Part shown: positions 35,101-46,482 of the stretch, piece after piece | Layout of the letters: each line of letters opens with the position of its first letter | Numbering within the stretch: the stretch's first letter is position 1 | Assembly: GCA_020746105.1 (NCBI GenBank) | Contig: CM036636.1 | Coordinates: 6,138,001 to 6,202,000 of the forward strand | From: Trogon surrucura | Taxonomy: Eukaryota; Chordata; Aves; Trogoniformes; Trogonidae | DNA length: 64,000 bases | Direction: 5' to 3' | Made by a program: the position numbers and the translations under genes | Notes under the pieces: generated by a model | The model's input: only the letters and a program-made list of their open reading frames with translations | Told to the model about the DNA's origin: nothing | The model's database searches: none

Positions 35101-38100
35101 TAAGACACCGCAGATAAAATAAACCCCTGCCACTTTCTTAGTCAATAGGGTATAAAAAACCAACCAGGCAACCACCCAATTAAAAAAGGTGCTGGTATTT
35201 GCTACTGTACATACCATCAAGCTGCTTTCAGTGACAAAGGAGCTGAATATATATTCTATGTACTGTGCTGCATGTGAGGGTCCTGCTTGCAAGTGATGAA
35301 GTTGTGTCCTCCAGACTGGTTGTTCTTGTCCTCCAGTGAAGACAGAAGAAGGCCTCGTCCTGACTCTTCCTTCTGTCTTTGGTCTCAGGTACCTAGAAGT
35401 GATGCGAAAGCTTCAGAAGACCTACAGGATGGAACCTGCTGGCAGCCAGGGCGTGTGGGGCTTGGATGACTTCCAGTTTCTACCTTTCATATGGGGCAGT
35501 TCCCAGCTGATAGGTACTAATAAAAATCCTCTCGTGTTCCAGCCTGCCCCCTGCCCCATCTGTCGAGGTTGTAAAGATGATAGGGCTTGGGCTGACTTTT
35601 AAATTCAAATATGTCAAATCTGTGCATGATACAGCAGAGGAGTTTGCTTGGGGCTCGATTTTTTTTCTTTTTTTTTTTTTTTTCCTCAGCTTTACAAATA
35701 AACCTGGTTGCTCAGGTTGGGAGATGGAATGCTTCCTTGTATAGTATGTCTGTCTTTATTGCAATGACTACAAGCTTCTTAAAAGGAGAGTCTTGTTTCT
35801 GGTGCTAGAAAACACATTTTCTGCCTTGGGGAGTTTACCAGGTGCTCTCACTGCTGAAGCACTGGAGTGGGAGATGAGATGGAACGGAGCAGCTCTGTGC
35901 TGACTTCTGAAGAGCTCTGAGAGGAGGGATGTGTTTCTTTCGGAAGAGGGGCAGAACAAGACCTGATTGAACTTGGTGTCAGAAGTGGTTACTTCCTGTT
36001 GTCTCTTACTCTTTTTAGACCATCCAAATCTGGAGCCTCGACACTTTGTTGAAGAGAACGTGGTGAATGAAAACCATAAGGACTTCATGTTCCTGGAGTG
36101 CATCCTCTTCATTACAGAGGTAAGGCCTTGAGGTTTGCCCTGCAGAGAAGTTCTCTTGACGTTAGATACCTGGCTCTGGCTGTGGTTTTCTCTTCCTCTT
36201 TTGCTTGTTTGTTTGCTCTCATGGAACCGTGCGGATGAACCGTTGTTGCACGTCTGACGTGCTCTCCTTGAATGACTTGAGACAGGGCTATCGAGAGGAA
36301 AGTATAATTAAGCTAGATGGGCTGTGGATTGCAGTTGAAGGGAGCTGTAACAAGAGCAAACAAATAACCTTGGATCATTACTTGGACCAGTCAGTGGGAA
36401 CTTGGATGGAGAAGACCGGAGCCTACGAGTGCATTAGAAAGATGAAGCAGGAGGTGCAAAACGACTGAGCTTGCCAAGATAACCTCCCTGCCCTACGGCC
36501 GGCGGGTGCTGCCTGGCAGGCCCTGGGCCTCCTTTGCTTAGGGCAGACTCCCAAACCTCTGAGCAGCTTGGTCTCCTCCAGATTCTACCAGAAAAGGCGC
36601 CCATTAAATATGTCTTATTTGCAACCTACCCAGAGCAGAGAAGGTGCTGAGATGCACCCAGCTGGCACCGGTCAGGACCATGTTTGTGCTCCAGCGCTGT
36701 AGGGCCCCTGGGTGAGGGACTGATGATATTCAGCTCATTGCCAACCACGAGTGGTGTTTCTCGGTGAGGGAGCTTGTGGCTTTCTGCTCTCAGCTGCAGT
36801 GGGGGATCTGGCCGTGTTTTTATCGTCCCCCTTCCTACACAGTCTGGACGGGGAGAGCAAGAACCACACGCTCGGTTGTGGTGAGGGATTTCTTGTCTCT
36901 GGCAAGAGAGGGTTGATGTGATTAATTTTGAAGGACAGAACGTGGTGCTACCCCTTTGTTCTGTTCTCTCCCCCTGCTCCTCGCCTCTCTAATTTAGTGA
37001 TTAGATGAGAAGGGAGGCTACAGAATATCAACTTAGCCTTGCGTGTAGGAAATTTTCATAGGAGCTTTTGGCCCAAACCCCAGGAGGTGCTGTATCAAGT
37101 CCTGCTGAATCTAGAGGAGTTTGGTGGTATTTAGCCCTTCACAGGATTTAACCCTTAATGCAGAGACAAATCATTCCATGGGTAGTAAAGAGGTGCTGGA
37201 GAAGAGATCAAGACGAGGATTGGAAAGCAGGAGCCAAGACGCTCTTAAGATTTATTTTAATCTGAGTCTCTGTAATATCTAGACAGCGTACGAACCCTGG
37301 CCCGTGTGTAGAAAGTCCTGCAGCGCACAGATGACACGTGAAGTTTAAATACACAGCACCGTCCTGCTTCTTCAGGTCACTCTGCTTTTACCTGCAGAAA
37401 GTTACCGCCATAGTAACCTTTTCAAATAGCGATTCCACTTCTTTTTCTGCACATTTGTTGGGAATCGTGCAGTTCGGCGTTCTGCCGAGTTCCTCAGTGC
37501 CACCTGGTGGCAAGGAGCCCTCCTCTCGGGCCTCCCTGGCGTGAGCTGCTGAGGGATGGCAGCAGCCTGGATTATCAGATGCATGGTGTTTTCAGTCTGT
37601 CTTCATGCAGGCACTGCTTCCTTTCTGTAAAGATTTTGCTTTTAAAATTTGTGTTTTCTCTCCTAAATGCCTGGGAGGGCTGTTACTGCCACTAGAGGGG
37701 GCTCAGACAGCCTGGAGTAGCCTCCAAAGGCTTTCTCTCCAAAAGCAACAACAAAACAAAATAGGAAAAAACAAGGGATTAACGACTTTAGTAAATGAAC
37801 GATATTATTTTTTTCTGAGCTTGTCAGCTGGAAACAGCTCACCTTCAAAGGTGTTAAACACGTAACAAATGCCACAGCAGTTCCCGTAGTGGGTCTAGTA
37901 TGTCTTACCGATGCGAGAGCAGGTTTTGTTTCAGCAAGCTACAACCAAGGCAGGCTGTTTTCTTTCAGCTGAGAGAATAGTCTGTTGAGCAGATATTTTT
38001 CTTAGCCCCTGGATGATGTTTCAGGGATACAAATATAGGCTGTCGTGGCGTTTGCCACGTGTATATTTAAACCTTAGGCACTTAAAGGAGTGGCCAGATG

Positions 38101-41100
38101 ATGTCCAGGCTGAACCCACCGAGGCATCCTCCTTACAGCAGCACCACCCCGCCCGGCGCGCAGCGAGCCTTGCGTAAGCTGGCTTGCTCTTGGGAAATCC
38201 GTGGGGTGGTTTTGGACCGTGGTTCTCAAATAGGGTGAGGTTTACAGAGACGGCTGGGACTCAAGCTGTCGCCCTGCTACTGCCCTGCCCGCTGCGGGGT
38301 GCGGGTGGTACCCGTAGGTGCGAGGATGAGGAGGGTTTGGGAGCGTCTCTTCAGAGCCTGTCGCCCTAGGGGCTGTGGAGGGCAGCGATGGCAGGGCTGA
38401 GGGTGTTTGTGCAGAAGAGGGGTGCCGGCTACGCCCCGGCTGTTGCAGTGGATCGTTGCGATCGCCCAGATGCTCCTCCGAGGGCCCAGGGCAGGCAGCA
38501 GGAATTTCAGCTTCAATCCGGCTTCTAAATTTGGAGGTTTGGGAAGGGAGGGCTCGGGTTTCTGCTGGAAGGGAAGGAGCTGACAGGAAAGCACGGCCTC
38601 AGCCGTCCCCCTCCCCCCGGCACTGACAGAGGAACCATTTACAAAAGGCCGATTCTCTTGGGAACCGAGAGGCAGGAACGCCGCGTCTGTGAGTAATTTC
38701 CTGCTCAATATGGCTGCTCTGACTCACTCCGTTCCCCTGGGGTCACTGCGGGACTGCAGCGCACTCGCCGCCTCTTGCTCTACCCCCCCCCCCCCGCCTC
38801 GGCTCTCCCTCTTCACCCTTTGTGGCTGGAAGAAGATGATCTTTTTATATATTTTTTTTGTTGTTCCCCCTCATCCCCCATATTTTTTTGCTCTCTGGTT
38901 TGAAACCACAGCCAAGCCGTCCCTCGCTGGGTGCCCTGCGTGAGGAGGGCCACGATCCTGCCGCGCCGGGTGCCAGCGTGGGGCTGGCTGGCTGCGCTCA
39001 CCGGCACGCTCGCTCCGGCTTGGGAAGGGGGAGAAGCAAATCGTGGTGGTGGCAGCTGATGCGAGCCGCCCCCCTGTGAAAGGCGGCGACGCCGGAGGAA
39101 GGTTTGGCGTCGAAGCGCAGGCAGCCGAATCTCCCATTCCGGTGGGGGGGTGGATGATGCTTTGGGTGAACCGCCTGACCCTGAGCTCCCCAACGGCCTT
39201 TAACTTGGGCGCCTGCTGGTGCCAAATCTTCACGCTTAATAACGCACTGGCTCTGTTGGGTAACGTCGTGCTTTGTGTATCTGCGCGTTTCATCTCGTAT
39301 CCGCGAGGAAAGCACACGCAGCAGAGGGGAGCGGGAACGGCCGAGCGGCTCATCCGTCATCCCCCAGCTCACGAGAACCGCCGAGGGGAAGCGGGGACGC
39401 GTCTGCGCTCTCCCGGCAGCGGGCAAAGCTGGAGACCTGCTTCCCGCAGTGCTCCAGCCCCGAAGTCAGCAGGTTTGGAACTCATTGTCCTCCAAACACT
39501 GAATTTTTTGGGGTTCCCCCCCACTCCCTTTCTCTCTTGCTTTATTTCTTTCTTTTCGTGCTGCTGGTGCCACACAGACCTTGCAGAAGGACAGCAGCAG
39601 TTTCCCAGAGCGGATTGATCAGCCTTGCTTGCTTTTGCAGTAGGCAGAGAGTTGGGTTTGGAGGCTCTTTTCCCACCCTTGCTCCAGGCCTGTGCGTGTG
39701 TGCAGGGAAGGGGTTAGTTGTTCGAGCCCCAACTTGAGAACCGGAGTCCAAGAGATTCCTCTCTCCCCACGCTCCTTTTTAGCGTGAGCTCCGGCCTTGT
39801 GGTTTCTGATGTCATGGGAACTTTGCTCAGTCAGAGTGGCTGCGTTGTATTTCTTTTTCTCCCCGAGGGTCTGTTTTTGTTCACGGAGGAGAAGAAGAGA
39901 CAACTACCCGGGGAATCTACATGCAACTGTCCCTGATTGCAGCTTCCCCCCTGCCCTCCCTCCTCCAAACCCCTCACCCTGGGAGGAGAAACACTGGAGT
40001 ATATTAAAAAAAAAAAAAAAAAAGCATCTACTGCAAGCTAGCAACTCGCAGCTTTGGAGCTGGTTTGGAGAGTGGGACTGGAGGGCGTCCCCTCAGCTCC
40101 TGCCCGCCCCCAGAGCCCTCCTCTGCTGCGGGCAGGTGTGTGGTGGGCTGCGGGCACCGGAGCTGCTGCCAACCTGCGCTGCCCTCGGTATTCAGGGGAG
40201 GCAGCGCCGGTTGTCGCTGCTGCTTGTTGTTGATCTGAATGGAGAATGAGTCATTTTCTTGGAAAGCCCAGCAGTGCTGCACTGAGAGGTTTCTGGGTAG
40301 AATAGGAACAGCGTTGAGCCAAGCTCTGCTGGGGGCGGGGGAGAATGGGACTTACGTGGGGCTTTTTAAACGCAGTCGTTAAAAGGGAGGTGTGCGGAGG
40401 GAGGTCTGATTAGGAAAGCGTGGCAGGAAAAGGCTTAATTTTTATTGGGGAAGGGGAGGGGGAGCTGGATCGCCACGGCTTCATGTGATGTGGTGGCAGC
40501 GGGAGGGAACGAGGAGGGAGGGAGGGAAGGCGCAGCGAGGTGGCTGGTGCGTGGGTCACTGGGCTTGGTGGGAATGTTTGCTTGGAGAGAGTGTGAGCGT
40601 GAGTCACTGCTGGTGCACGAGCTTCCTGGCTGGCCTGGCTCCCTCAGCCCTGCTCTCGGGTCTCTTGCAGATGAAGACGGGCCCCTTTGCCGAGCACTCC
40701 AACCAGCTCTGGAACATCACGGCCGTGCCCTCCTGGTCCAAGGTCAACCAGGGCCTCATCCGCATGTACAAGGCAGAGGTGAGCGCCGTGGGCGGGGGGA
40801 GGCTACCTGGCCGCTCGCCTCCTCCCTCCCGCTTCACTGTGGGTCAGCTCTTCTGCCGCTCCTTGGCCTGGTGGCCCTGTCACAGGCGGTTGCTATGCCA
40901 TGCTGAACGTGGCTTGCGAGCCCTTGGCGGTTCATGTGTGCTGGCTGGAAGGAGACTCCTGCCTGCCTAGTGTTTGCCCCAAAACCAATCCCAAAATGTC
41001 CGTTCCTCACCGACGTGACTTTTGCTATTTCTTGTCTTTTGGGCAAGTTGCAGGTCTCCAAATTATGGCTGATGTCTTGACCTGCTTATCCTTCTGGTCC

Positions 41101-44100
41101 CCGCACTGCTGTTTTACTGGCTGGAGGAGACTTACTTTAAATTATCATCCTATGTTTCAAGAGCCCCAGAGAATGCTCCCTACTGATCTCCCCTTGTTGC
41201 GAGTCCCTTCCGTGCTGGACCGGTGAGGCCAGGGCTGCCTCCCTGGCTTGGCCGCCCTCCACTCACCAGTGCTTGGCTGGCGCTGCCCCAGCAGGCTTTC
41301 CTGGCGAACCCTGACCCGAGGAATCGGGCAGTTTTGGCTCTCCTTTATCTCTGCTTCCTGCTCGAGCTAACCCTGAGCTTGAGGAAGCAGGACAGGAACC
41401 GCCACAGGACAGGAACCGCCACATCTGGGCCTCCGGAGGGAACGGCCGACCAGCGGCATCTCTTGCTGGGAAGGATGGGACGGTGCCGGCTCTGGCTGTG
41501 CTAAAGACGCTGGGGAAGCAGGGACAGCACGGCTCCCCAGTGCACCTGGGGAGACTGGGGGTGCTTGAAGGAGTTAATTTGTACCCCGTGGTCTCTGCTC
41601 AGGACAGTCTAGCTCCTGACATGTGGCAGAGGCTTGTCAGAAGGCTCTGCTCAAGCCCAGCGCACAAAGGGGTTAACTGTGCCGAACTCTGTGTGCTCCC
41701 TCCCCCAGCCCTTCCTCTGCACTGCACATCCTGTGTTTAGGTTCCAGGCCACATACCTCTCTAATCTGTGAGGTGTCACTCCCAGGCCCGCTGGCTGCTT
41801 CCGCCCCCAGCTCAGCTTTCCTCCTGGCCTCCAAAGAGAAGCGGGGCTGGGGCTTGACCCCCTCCTCTGGCTGCTCCTTGGAGGGGTGCCCCTGGGCTGC
41901 CCCTCGGGGAGTGCCTCTGGCTCACAGCTCCCTCACAGAGGCTTGGGGAACCTGCCTGCCAGGAAACCCTGGCCTAGAGGCACTGGTGTGAGAGCTGGGG
42001 GAGTCTGAAGGGAAGACCCCCTCCCTGGGAGTGCTGTTAAAGTGAAACATAGGTTCCCTAAAACCTAGAGCCCGAGCCTGGGCTGCTGCCGCCTCAACAG
42101 CCCTGCCTTGGTTTGTCCTTTCTGTTGGACCAGTTCCTTCACATGGTGTTCGGGCGCTTCCCTGGCATCCCAAGTGTCCTGTGCTGTTCAGTGCCCTGCG
42201 TACCCTGTGCTGTTCGGTTGCTCCCACCTCGTGCACCACGTGTGTGGCTGGTGGAGCTCAGCAGCGACATGCCCACAGTGCACAGGGATGTTTTGGGGCC
42301 ACCGTGTGCTGGCAGACCTGCCTGGCCTGCTGGGGACAGCACAGCTCAGGGATCCTCCAGGCACTGGGAGGTTCTTTGGCTCTTCTGCGTGCCAAGGCAT
42401 GGTCTTTTCTGGAGACCTTGATCTGTTTTGAGTAGCAGATGACATTCTGTGTGGGAATGATCCAGTACTGGTGGGTTTCTAGAAATATCTAGTGACGATG
42501 CTGTGTCGAGGGGAGAGTGCAAAAACTGCTAGGGAAGAGTAACAACACAAGTTTAGGCTAAGGTGTAGAAAACAGAGTCAACCAAAGTGCTTTAAATTTA
42601 GTTTTTCCCCTCAAAGAACATTTGTGGATTTTAAAGAACTGTTCCTAAGCACGATCCTCATGCGGCAACATCCTATCCTGGCACTGCATGGTGCCTGCAT
42701 TCATTTGGAGGGGCAGAGGAGAAGGGTGACTTCTGCTGAGACCTCACTGGGTCTTTATATCTGCTCTGGGGAATCTCCCACGCTGCTGCAGGCTCAGCTG
42801 ATTGCTGCCTGACTTGGGAGAGGAGAGGACATGGACACAGCGCTGTGGCCAGGCAGAACTTTCAGTTTTGGTGGGCCTGGCTGTGCAAGTTTTACCAACA
42901 CGTCTAACTAGAGGATCTCTTGGACTGATCTGGGATGACACAATGTGCAGGAGTCGCTGAGGCTTCATGCTTTGAAAACTGAATCTTTCTGGGTGTTTCG
43001 GGCTGGGCTTCCACAGTCACTGCTGAAGATCTTGTCTGTTTGCTGCTGGCTCCCAGAGCAAGTTTCAGCTCAATATACCCAGCTGTGTAGCCTTCACCGT
43101 TGCAGTCTTTCTCCAGTTAGCCACTGCCAACACGAGCAGAAGTGAGCCAGCAGCTCCCAGGTGCTGACACAGGTCTTCATCCAGCTCAAGGCAGGCAGCT
43201 TCTGTGGCAGAGCTCGGTGTGTGTGATAGTAAGGAGAGGGAAAGTTTGGAGTTGTGGAGTTGCTTTTTGTCTGACTGGCTAAGGTGAGAGCAAGATTTCC
43301 CTTGTGTTTTTTTTAAAGCTCCCTTCTCCCTGCCCCTTTGATCACCCATTGTGGTAAGATCAGGTGAAATCAGACACTTGGATGGAGGCTCCAGCTCCTT
43401 ATCATGTCTGGGTTGGCTGAGAAGTGCTCGGTGCCAGGCAGCGCTGGCCGTGACCGGGTTGTGAGTGGAGGCAGCAGCAGGGTGAAGGGGTCACTTGCTA
43501 GAAGCAGACCAGGAGAAATCAAATGCTCACTCAAAACCTGCTTCACTTGGTAGGAGTGGGGCAGTTCCCAGACCTGGTTCATTTAAAAAGCATTCTAGAT
43601 GCTTTATTTCTTCTCTGTCCCTTCTGTGGGATGACTAAACAGCTGACAGAAAGCTCAGGTGCACCTGTGTGGCTGGAGCTCCAGCCTGGATCGGGGCACT
43701 CCAGGGCGCTTGCTGCAAGGTCTGTGGATGGGCAGTAGACTGAAGACAATGTGTCCAGCTCCATGTGTTTATGAAATCTTAAATGTGACTATTTATCACA
43801 TAAATATAGTGGGTGAAGACATTTTTGCTTGGAAGTGCAAGGGCTTTTCTTATTCTCCCCATCAAAGGCGAGAGAAGAAGTCAACAGAAGAGAGTGCGGT
43901 TAAAGCAGCAGCCTTGAAGTTTTTCCCCTGAGCCTGCTTTTGAGTCTCTTGACCTTTCCTTCTCTGCTGCAGTTAATCGGGAAATACTTTCCATTGTAAC
44001 TAATCTAGTTCCAGTTCCATCTTTGAAGGTTGGACTTGATGTGTGAATCTACTCCCCAGTTGAGTCCCAAGCAGATCTTTGGCACGATCAAGGTGGTGGC

Positions 44101-46482
44101 AAGAAGAGAATAAGCCTGTCCTCTCCGCTGAGCTAGTGTTGCTACAGCAGTTTCAGCCACAGCTGATGCAAGGAGGGTCCTGTCTCAGCACCTCTAAAAA
44201 TCCTGTAAATTTGTGCTAGTCCTGCTGGATAGAGGACAGATTTCTCTGCTTGCCTCTTCTTGGGCTGGTGATGTGTTAAGTGGAAGGGATAGCCATTCTT
44301 ACCACTGGTGGCAAAGTCTCTTCATCCAGAGCCCAAACCAGTCTGGTCTTCCAAGGGACTCTTGGGAGCTAGTTGGGCTGACATTTCTAGCTGTCAACAT
44401 CTCCGGTATTCATTTCTCTCTGTTCTTGCCTCGCGTCACTGTTCTCCAGCCCTGCTTCCTCTGAGGGTTTGTCCCAGTGGTTGTGCAGGGAGATGGCAGC
44501 AGCTCTGAGCATTAGGAAGCTTTGAAGGTGGTGTGCCCTGATGGTCGCAGGGCTGTCCTTGGTGCCTTGCCAGTGGAGGCTTGTGGTTTCCTGCGTAGCT
44601 GTTACTGCCCCAGAGTGGACGCGGCTGTACTGTGCTTCCACCACCTCCAAACTTGTTTTGGCTCCAGCGTGCTTGTGAGTGGTTCAGTTGTGCTGGAACC
44701 AGTTGTCTGACCTCTGGCTCCAAAGGGTTTGCCTTAAACCTGGGCTTCTGAAGACAGATCCTCCCGCTTGCCCATGACGACAGCACGAGGGCAGGAGGCT
44801 TCCTGTGCCTATGCCCTGCCCTGGGGCGAAGAGCTGTCGGTGACACCCGCTCCTTCCCATCCCCAGAGCTGGGCTCTCCGCTGCTGCAGCGGATTTGGCT
44901 TGACCCCGTGGAGGGCACAAGGCTTCTGCCTGTGGAAAGGAGCTGTAACAGCAGTGTGGCTCTTGCCTCCCTTTGGTAGGAAGGAACAGTGCTTCAAAGA
45001 AGTGCCTGGAGGAACGAGTCGCGCGTCTTGTCCTCTCGATCTGCCGGGAAGGCTGCTGTGTGCCGGCAGGAGTCGGTGTTGTCTTCACACCCTCCCGCTG
45101 CTGGGTCTGCAGCGTGTGGGGAGCTGGGCGCCTGCCTCACACAACGCCTCGTCCACGCCACCTCTGAGCAGATGCCGTTTGTGTCAGGGAGTTGCTGGGA
45201 CTCCAGTTAGTTGGCAGCTGCTGTGCTTTGGTTGTACGTACTTTGCGTCTCCTGTAGAATAAGACTCCCATGAGCAGACCCCTGCCTCAGCTGGATGCAA
45301 GGGAAAGGTTCTCCTCCCAAGACACAGGGCACTTGGGTTTCTTTTTCTGTCTGCTTTCGTGCTGTCTAGGGGGGGAAGAGCTTGCCCCTTTGCTGGCGGC
45401 AGGGAGGTGGCCACCATGACACTTGCCATGTCCCCAGGTGCCCTGGCAGATGGGAACCCAGAGGTGGTCTCTGGCCCTTGTTTAGCACAACTGCTCACAA
45501 CTAACTGGGGTGGCGTTGGCGTAGACGCAGCTGCCAGGTTGGTGCACACGCACTGCTGAGGTTTGCGTGTCTGGAGGTGAGTCTGCTCTGTGCTCGCTGT
45601 GAGTTTCGGGCAGTCTGAATCTGCAGTGACTCAAAAAAAACAGAGCTGTGAGTGGCTCTGCCAGGTGAGTGCTGGCAAACTTTGACGTGGTTATTGACCA
45701 CAGTCACTGACCCTCCTGCCCCAGCAGGATGACGAGCAGAAGGGGCTGTGCCCCGGGCTTAGCAGGAGGAAGCAGCTCTGAGCTAAGCTGCCTTACAGTG
45801 GATGTATATGACTGATCCGTGATCCACGCTTTCTCTATCGTTGCTCTGCAACGTGGGATGGGAGTTTTCAGGGGTTGCTGGGTATAGGATCACGTCTTAA
45901 ACGGTGGCAGCAAAATCACTGGTGCTTGTCTTTCAAAGACCTGGGAATCTGGAATGCTGCTTGGGCAGCGCCTTGCGGCTGCAGGATGATACCTCAAAGT
46001 GTGGACACTGTCCTGAGGAGGGAGAGTCTCTTCCCTGGGGGATTTCTGCAGTTCTCAAAGTGTTTGTAGGGTGAAGCTCTTCAAAGAGATCAGCTCGATC
46101 AAGGAGAAGTGGTGAGAACAAAAGCTGCTGACACAAACAGCCTCTTCTGCTCATGCTCCAGGCCTAAATTTCGGCAAGCGAAAGGCTCTGGCCGAAGGGC
46201 GGGGACGGCTTTATGAAGAGTTACTGGCCGGAGGAGCCTGCTGGGAATGAGGAGGGGCAGACATGGGACTGATCCCTCCTCCTGCAGCCGAGCTGAGTGG
46301 CCCCCAGCTCGCTGCCCCCTCACCCCAGAGGCAGGACGAAGCGCTGGCTGTGTGTGTAAGGTGGACATGTCTCCTGATTTCACCTCTCTTTATCTCCCCT
46401 CCTGCAGTGCCTGGAGAAGTTTCCTGTGATCCAGCACTTTAAGTTCGGCAGCCTGCTCCCCATCCAGCCTGTGACGTCCTAA
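23096..46482 (+). CDS. PTPA: Serine/threonine-protein phosphatase 2A activator (10 coding exons, 321 aa)
   Basis: PTPA (PPP2R4) is an ATP/Mg-dependent chaperone and peptidyl-prolyl isomerase that converts the inactive PP2A catalytic subunit to its active, metal-loaded form. It is cytosolic and nuclear. Ten exons join in frame to 966 nt. The protein begins [14 protein letters not shown] and ends [10 protein letters not shown], stop TAA 46480-46482. It matches the 323-residue human isoform over its length, including [54 protein letters not shown] and [16 protein letters not shown]. The length fits the isoform without the extra segment that some human forms carry between exons 3 and 4. The start at 23096 was chosen because MAESERRAG resembles human MAEGERQPP and the context gaagATGG is strong. 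The gene shares a CpG-island promoter with CRAT. Other phase-compatible start exons exist (see findings). Confidence 0.97.
25271..25371 (+). CDS. PTPA: PTPA coding exon 2
   Basis: The acceptor is gcatctcccag, ending at 25270, and the donor is gtatgg. The exon completes Gly and encodes [20 protein letters not shown] through KWKRSQ, phase 0. FMIPKKEI and MAKWKRSQ match conserved PTPA sequence. Confidence 0.95.
26558..26644 (+). CDS. PTPA: PTPA coding exon 3
   Basis: The acceptor is tctctcctgcag and the donor gtagga, phase 0 at both ends. It has 29 codons: [20 protein letters not shown], then LTCEYKVSE. Confidence 0.97.
29227..29254. repeat. 14-bp perfect tandem duplication
   Basis: TGGTTTGCCTTTGG is present twice in direct succession (29227-29240, 29241-29254) in PTPA intron 3. 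Confidence 0.9.
31777..31902 (+). CDS. PTPA: PTPA coding exon 4
   Basis: The acceptor is gtctctgtag and the donor gtgagc, phase 0 at both ends. Its 42 codons run from [17 protein letters not shown] to TWYAKLDQ. It includes the strongly conserved [17 protein letters not shown] segment. Confidence 0.98.
32629..32746 (+). CDS. PTPA: PTPA coding exon 5
   Basis: The acceptor is tgcctttcag and the donor gtagac. It encodes [20 protein letters not shown] through STRIDYGT plus one base of Gly. IDYGTG is part of the conserved nucleotide-pocket region of the family. Confidence 0.97.
34238..34337 (+). CDS. PTPA: PTPA coding exon 6
   Basis: The acceptor is ttaactccag and the donor gtgagg. The exon completes Gly and encodes [20 protein letters not shown] through VFKVFN plus two bases of Arg. 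Confidence 0.97.
35389..35513 (+). CDS. PTPA: PTPA coding exon 7
   Basis: The acceptor is tttggtctcag and the donor gtacta. The exon completes Arg and encodes [20 protein letters not shown] through GSSQLI plus one base of Asp. It includes the near-invariant [13 protein letters not shown] motif. Confidence 0.98.
36019..36119 (+). CDS. PTPA: PTPA coding exon 8
   Basis: The acceptor is tctttttag and the donor gtaagg. The exon completes Asp and encodes [20 protein letters not shown] through ILFITE, phase 0. Its donor could also join the candidate alternative exon beginning at 36286. Confidence 0.97.
36120..40670 (+). other. PTPA: PTPA intron 8
   Basis: This 4.55 kb intron holds an 87-codon open frame at 36205-36468 (see findings), a C-run at about 38785-38797, a locally CpG-rich stretch at about 38900-39450, and a run of about 20 A at 40003-40023. 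No known exon is recognised. Confidence 0.7.
36205..36471 (+). CDS. Uncharacterised open frame in PTPA intron 8
   Basis: An 87-codon frame begins 85 bases after PTPA exon 8 and ends in TGA at 36469-36471. I do not recognise the protein ([13 protein letters not shown] and [12 protein letters not shown] are representative). It has balanced, non-repetitive composition. The frame contains a cag at 36283-36285 that could act as an acceptor in phase 0 with PTPA exon 8. The upstream pyrimidine tract is weak. It may be a chance frame, an alternative last exon, or an old insertion. Confidence 0.25.
40671..40778 (+). CDS. PTPA: PTPA coding exon 9
   Basis: The acceptor is ggtctcttgcag and the donor gtgagc, phase 0 at both ends. 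Its 36 codons run from [20 protein letters not shown] to RMYKAE, and include the conserved [14 protein letters not shown] segment. Confidence 0.98.
40779..46407 (+). other. PTPA: PTPA intron 9
   Basis: This is the largest intron, 5.6 kb. It contains a 17-bp perfect tandem duplication at 41389-41422. Its many short open frames on both strands resemble no protein I know. Confidence 0.7.
41389..41422. repeat. 17-bp perfect tandem duplication
   Basis: AGGACAGGAACCGCCAC is present twice in direct succession (41389-41405, 41406-41422) in PTPA intron 9. Confidence 0.9.
46408..46482 (+). CDS. PTPA: PTPA last coding exon
   Basis: The acceptor is tcccctcctgcag. It encodes [18 protein letters not shown] then IQPVTS and stop TAA at 46480-46482. 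It has no matching open-frame call because it is short; it was placed by homology and phase. Confidence 0.97.
   Translation, partial: CLEKFPVIQHFKFGSLLPIQPVTS

Larger units (their letters stand above)
31903..36018 (+). other. PTPA: PTPA introns 4-7
   Basis: Four GT-AG introns (31903-32628, 32747-34237, 34338-35388, 35514-36018) contain no recognisable gene. A T-rich run at 35659-35685 is a simple tract. Confidence 0.75.

Noticed and set aside
44025..44045. gaaggttggacttgatg, resembling a CR1 3' end
   Set aside because: The match stops after about 17 bases and the expected following block (gatctnaaggtc) is absent.
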